Of a DNA stretch of 64,000 bases, positions 62,397 through 64,000 are shown one piece after another. A program made the translations under genes and the position numbers. Numbering within the stretch: the stretch's first letter is position 1; the number at the start of each line of letters is the position of its first letter. The stretch is from Thiorhodovibrio litoralis (GTDB taxonomy: Bacteria; Pseudomonadota; Gammaproteobacteria; Chromatiales; Chromatiaceae): NCBI RefSeq assembly GCF_033954455.1, contig NZ_CP121473.1, positions 1,054,001 to 1,118,000 on the forward strand. Direction: 5' to 3'. Below the pieces are notes generated by a model, which worked only from the letters and a program-made list of their open reading frames with translations, did not search any database and was not told where the DNA came from.

Positions 62397-63146
62397 TCAT
62401 TCCGGGGTACCGAGCGCGTCAAGGTGGCTGCGTTGCGCGCGCACGAATCGCTCGACAAAGGGCTCCGCGGGCGCGCGCAGCATGTCGGCAAGGCGTCCGC
62501 TCTGCACGATCCGGCCCGCGCGCATCAGCACGATGGTGTCGGCAAGAAAGGCCGCTTCGGTCAGGTCATGCGTCACCAAGACGACCGTCTTGCCCAAGGT
62601 GGCGAAAATTTGCTTCAGTTCCTCCTGCAAGTCATAGCGGATCATCGGGTCCAGGGCGCCAAGCGGCTCGTCGAGCAACAAGACCTCTGGGTCCAGCATC
62701 AGGGCGCGCATCAGGCCAAGGCGCTGATTCTGGCCGCCGGATAGCTCGGCGGGATAGCGGTCTAAGGCGGCGCGGGGGAAATGTGTCAGTTCCAGCAGTT
62801 CGCTCAGCCGTGTCTCGATGCGCGTCGGGTTCCAGTCCAGGAAACGCGCCATCAGCGCAACGTTCTCGCGCGCCGTGAGATGCGGAAACAGTCCCCCTTG
62901 CTGAATGACATAGCCCATGCGCCGGCGCTGGGCGCAGATTGTCGTCCGTTCGAGCCTTTGACCATCGAAGCACACATGACCCGCATCGGGCTCGATCAAA
63001 CCAATGAGGGTGCGAAGCAGCGTCGACTTGCCGCAACCGGATGGTCCAATCAGCGCGATGGTGCGCCCGCGCGGGATGCTGAGCCGCACGCGCTCAAGGG
63101 CCAAGGTGGCACCATAGCTTTTGGTGACCTGATGGAGTTCGAACAT
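62397..63146 (-). CDS. Glycine-betaine-type ABC importer ATPase
   Basis: 249 residues. Walker A GPSGCGKST (about 33-41), Q-loop YVIQQGGLFPHLT, signature LSGGQNQRLGLMRAL, Walker B EVLLLDEPLGALDP, His switch VTHDLTEA. Lacks the CBS domains found in some OpuAA/ProV ATPases, so it is the short OpuCA/EgtU-like type. It lies between the methyltransferase gene (9 bases upstream) and the fused importer. Confidence 0.92.
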   Translation of the reverse strand: MFELHQVTKSYGATLALERVRLSIPRGRTIALIGPSGCGKSTLLRTLIGLIEPDAGHVCFDGQRLERTTICAQRRRMGYVIQQGGLFPHLTARENVALMARFLDWNPTRIETRLSELLELTHFPRAALDRYPAELSGGQNQRLGLMRALMLDPEVLLLDEPLGALDPMIRYDLQEELKQIFATLGKTVVLVTHDLTEAAFLADTIVLMRAGRIVQSGRLADMLRAPAEPFVERFVRAQRSHLDALGTPE

Positions 63147-63155
63147 TTGCCCTAC

Positions 63156-64000
63156 CTAATCTCGGCCCAATACTGGTCCTGGCCCAATATCGGTTGGGCT
63201 CGGTTCGAGGAACAGATCCTGATGGCCAACGCGGATCAGGAGCTCTCCCGCCGCGAGGGAATCCTGACGCTGCCGATGCCATGGCGTGATGCGTCCACGC
63301 TGGTGCGGTGCTTGGCGCTCCACAGCTTCAACCCAACCTGCGACCAAAGAGCGCGCAACCTCCAGGTCATCGCGCTCCAGCTGCCAATCCGAGCTGCCCT
63401 GATGGAGGCGGAACCCCAGACCTTGTGCAATCCGGCGCAATGTCTTTGCCGCATTCGGACCGAGTGCCGGACCCATGCCTTTATCGCGGCGCTGATCCGC
63501 ATTGAACAGCTCCATAATCCAGTTGTCTTCGGGTTGCTTGGGATGAATAGCGACACGCCCATCATAGGTGGTGGAGGCGAGCAGCGCAGCGCCCTTGCGC
63601 TGACACTGTCCGACCAAATCGGCGAGCCAATCCTCGCTGACGAGATCCAGCAGGGCGCTTGCGGTCAGCAGGGTCGAGGCGTCGATGTTCGCGAGCAGCC
63701 CGGATGTGTGCAGCGACGCGACTCGGGTGGTCAAGCCCAAGAGTTGCGGAGATTTTGGTGTGTTAGCCGCCAAGCGCTGGAGTAACTCGGCATCCTGATC
63801 CACACAAACCCAGCGCTGGCTGACGGGAAGTCTCGGTGACAGATAGCGTAGATTCGATCCGGACCCGCAGCCGAGGTCGATAACCCGCAAGAGCTTCTTC
63901 CCGGCAGCCCAACGGCAAAGCGTGGCCAATACCCGCGGGGATCGGGATCTGTGGTCGACCGGCTCGCGCAAGCTCAGCCAGTCCGCCGAGAAACGCTCTT
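63156..64000 (-). CDS. Class I SAM-dependent methyltransferase, 5' end outside the window
   Basis: The frame is open to the window edge (ERFSADWLSLREPVDHRSRS precedes the TTG at 63971), so the true start lies beyond 64000. Rossmann-fold motifs: VIDLGCGSGSNLRYL (motif I), WVCVDQDAELLQRL (motif II), TASALLDLVSEDWL. A substrate-side region follows (NWIMELFNADQRRDKGMGPA). The substrate is unknown. It leads an operon with the betaine-type importer, 9 bases before the ATPase gene. Confidence 0.8.
   Translation of the reverse strand, partial: ERFSADWLSLREPVDHRSRSPRVLATLCRWAAGKKLLRVIDLGCGSGSNLRYLSPRLPVSQRWVCVDQDAELLQRLAANTPKSPQLLGLTTRVASLHTSGLLANIDASTLLTASALLDLVSEDWLADLVGQCQRKGAALLASTTYDGRVAIHPKQPEDNWIMELFNADQRRDKGMGPALGPNAAKTLRRIAQGLGFRLHQGSSDWQLERDDLEVARSLVAGWVEAVERQAPHQRGRITPWHRQRQDSLAAGELLIRVGHQDLFLEPSPTDIGPGPVLGRD

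Overview
The window is GC-rich gammaproteobacterial chromosome, most likely from a purple sulfur bacterium (Chromatiaceae) or a close relative. That rests on gene content: a fused thiosulfate:quinone oxidoreductase (DoxDA-like), the nitrogenase-modifying enzyme DraT, a SUF iron-sulfur operon, a ferric-iron ABC importer, Uma2-type fragments and many insertion-sequence scars. I see no rRNA, tRNA, CRISPR array or phage module.

Left part (1-13.5 kb). A giant minus-strand surface adhesin runs off the left edge. It is broken by an 8-bp tandem duplication and by a slip in a run of eight G, and its DUF4347 leader domain is a separate ORF one base upstream. An intact IS630-type element with a -1 frameshift site follows. 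Then comes an AraC-type regulator split by an IS4-like element that I can delimit to the base (imperfect inverted repeats, 9-bp target duplication). A LuxR-type regulator and an AAA ATPase with a nuclease-like C terminus close this part.

Housekeeping and metabolism (13.5-39 kb). In order: TrkH potassium uptake behind doxDA; two uncharacterised membrane proteins; a TelA/XpaC pair; sufBCD-sufT; an iron-binding protein; an LTA-synthase-like sulfatase; the iron permease and ATPase; DraT; a chemoreceptor followed by a truncated cheW; an L,D-transpeptidase; a polytopic membrane protein; and a RibD-C reductase.

Accessory core (39-53.4 kb). A divergent pair of gene blocks is the most unusual part. 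Leftward runs DUF697 - SPFH/band 7 - type I binding lipoprotein - small membrane protein - PstS-like/TSP3/OmpA fusion; this holds two solute-binding modules and no cognate permease. Rightward run four overlapping ABC half-exporters of the cyclic-peptide (PvdE/SyrD/YojI) family, then an AT-rich sulfotransferase gene. The intergenic region holds two unlisted small ORFs: a 24-residue peptide with a strong ribosome site and a Gly-Gly motif, and a Cys-rich 53-residue ORF whose stop overlaps the first ABC start. I infer a peptide export and modification locus with an envelope partner module; no substrate is proven.

Right part (53.4-64 kb). A nested scar comes first: an Uma2-like tail, an IS91-family remnant, and inside that an intact IS1111-type element whose long 3' end is a candidate bridge RNA. 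An unknown EF-hand-like membrane protein with a small secreted partner, an amber-interrupted Uma2 gene and another IS91 remnant follow. A methyltransferase - ABC ATPase - binding protein/permease fusion operon of the glycine-betaine type runs off the right edge.
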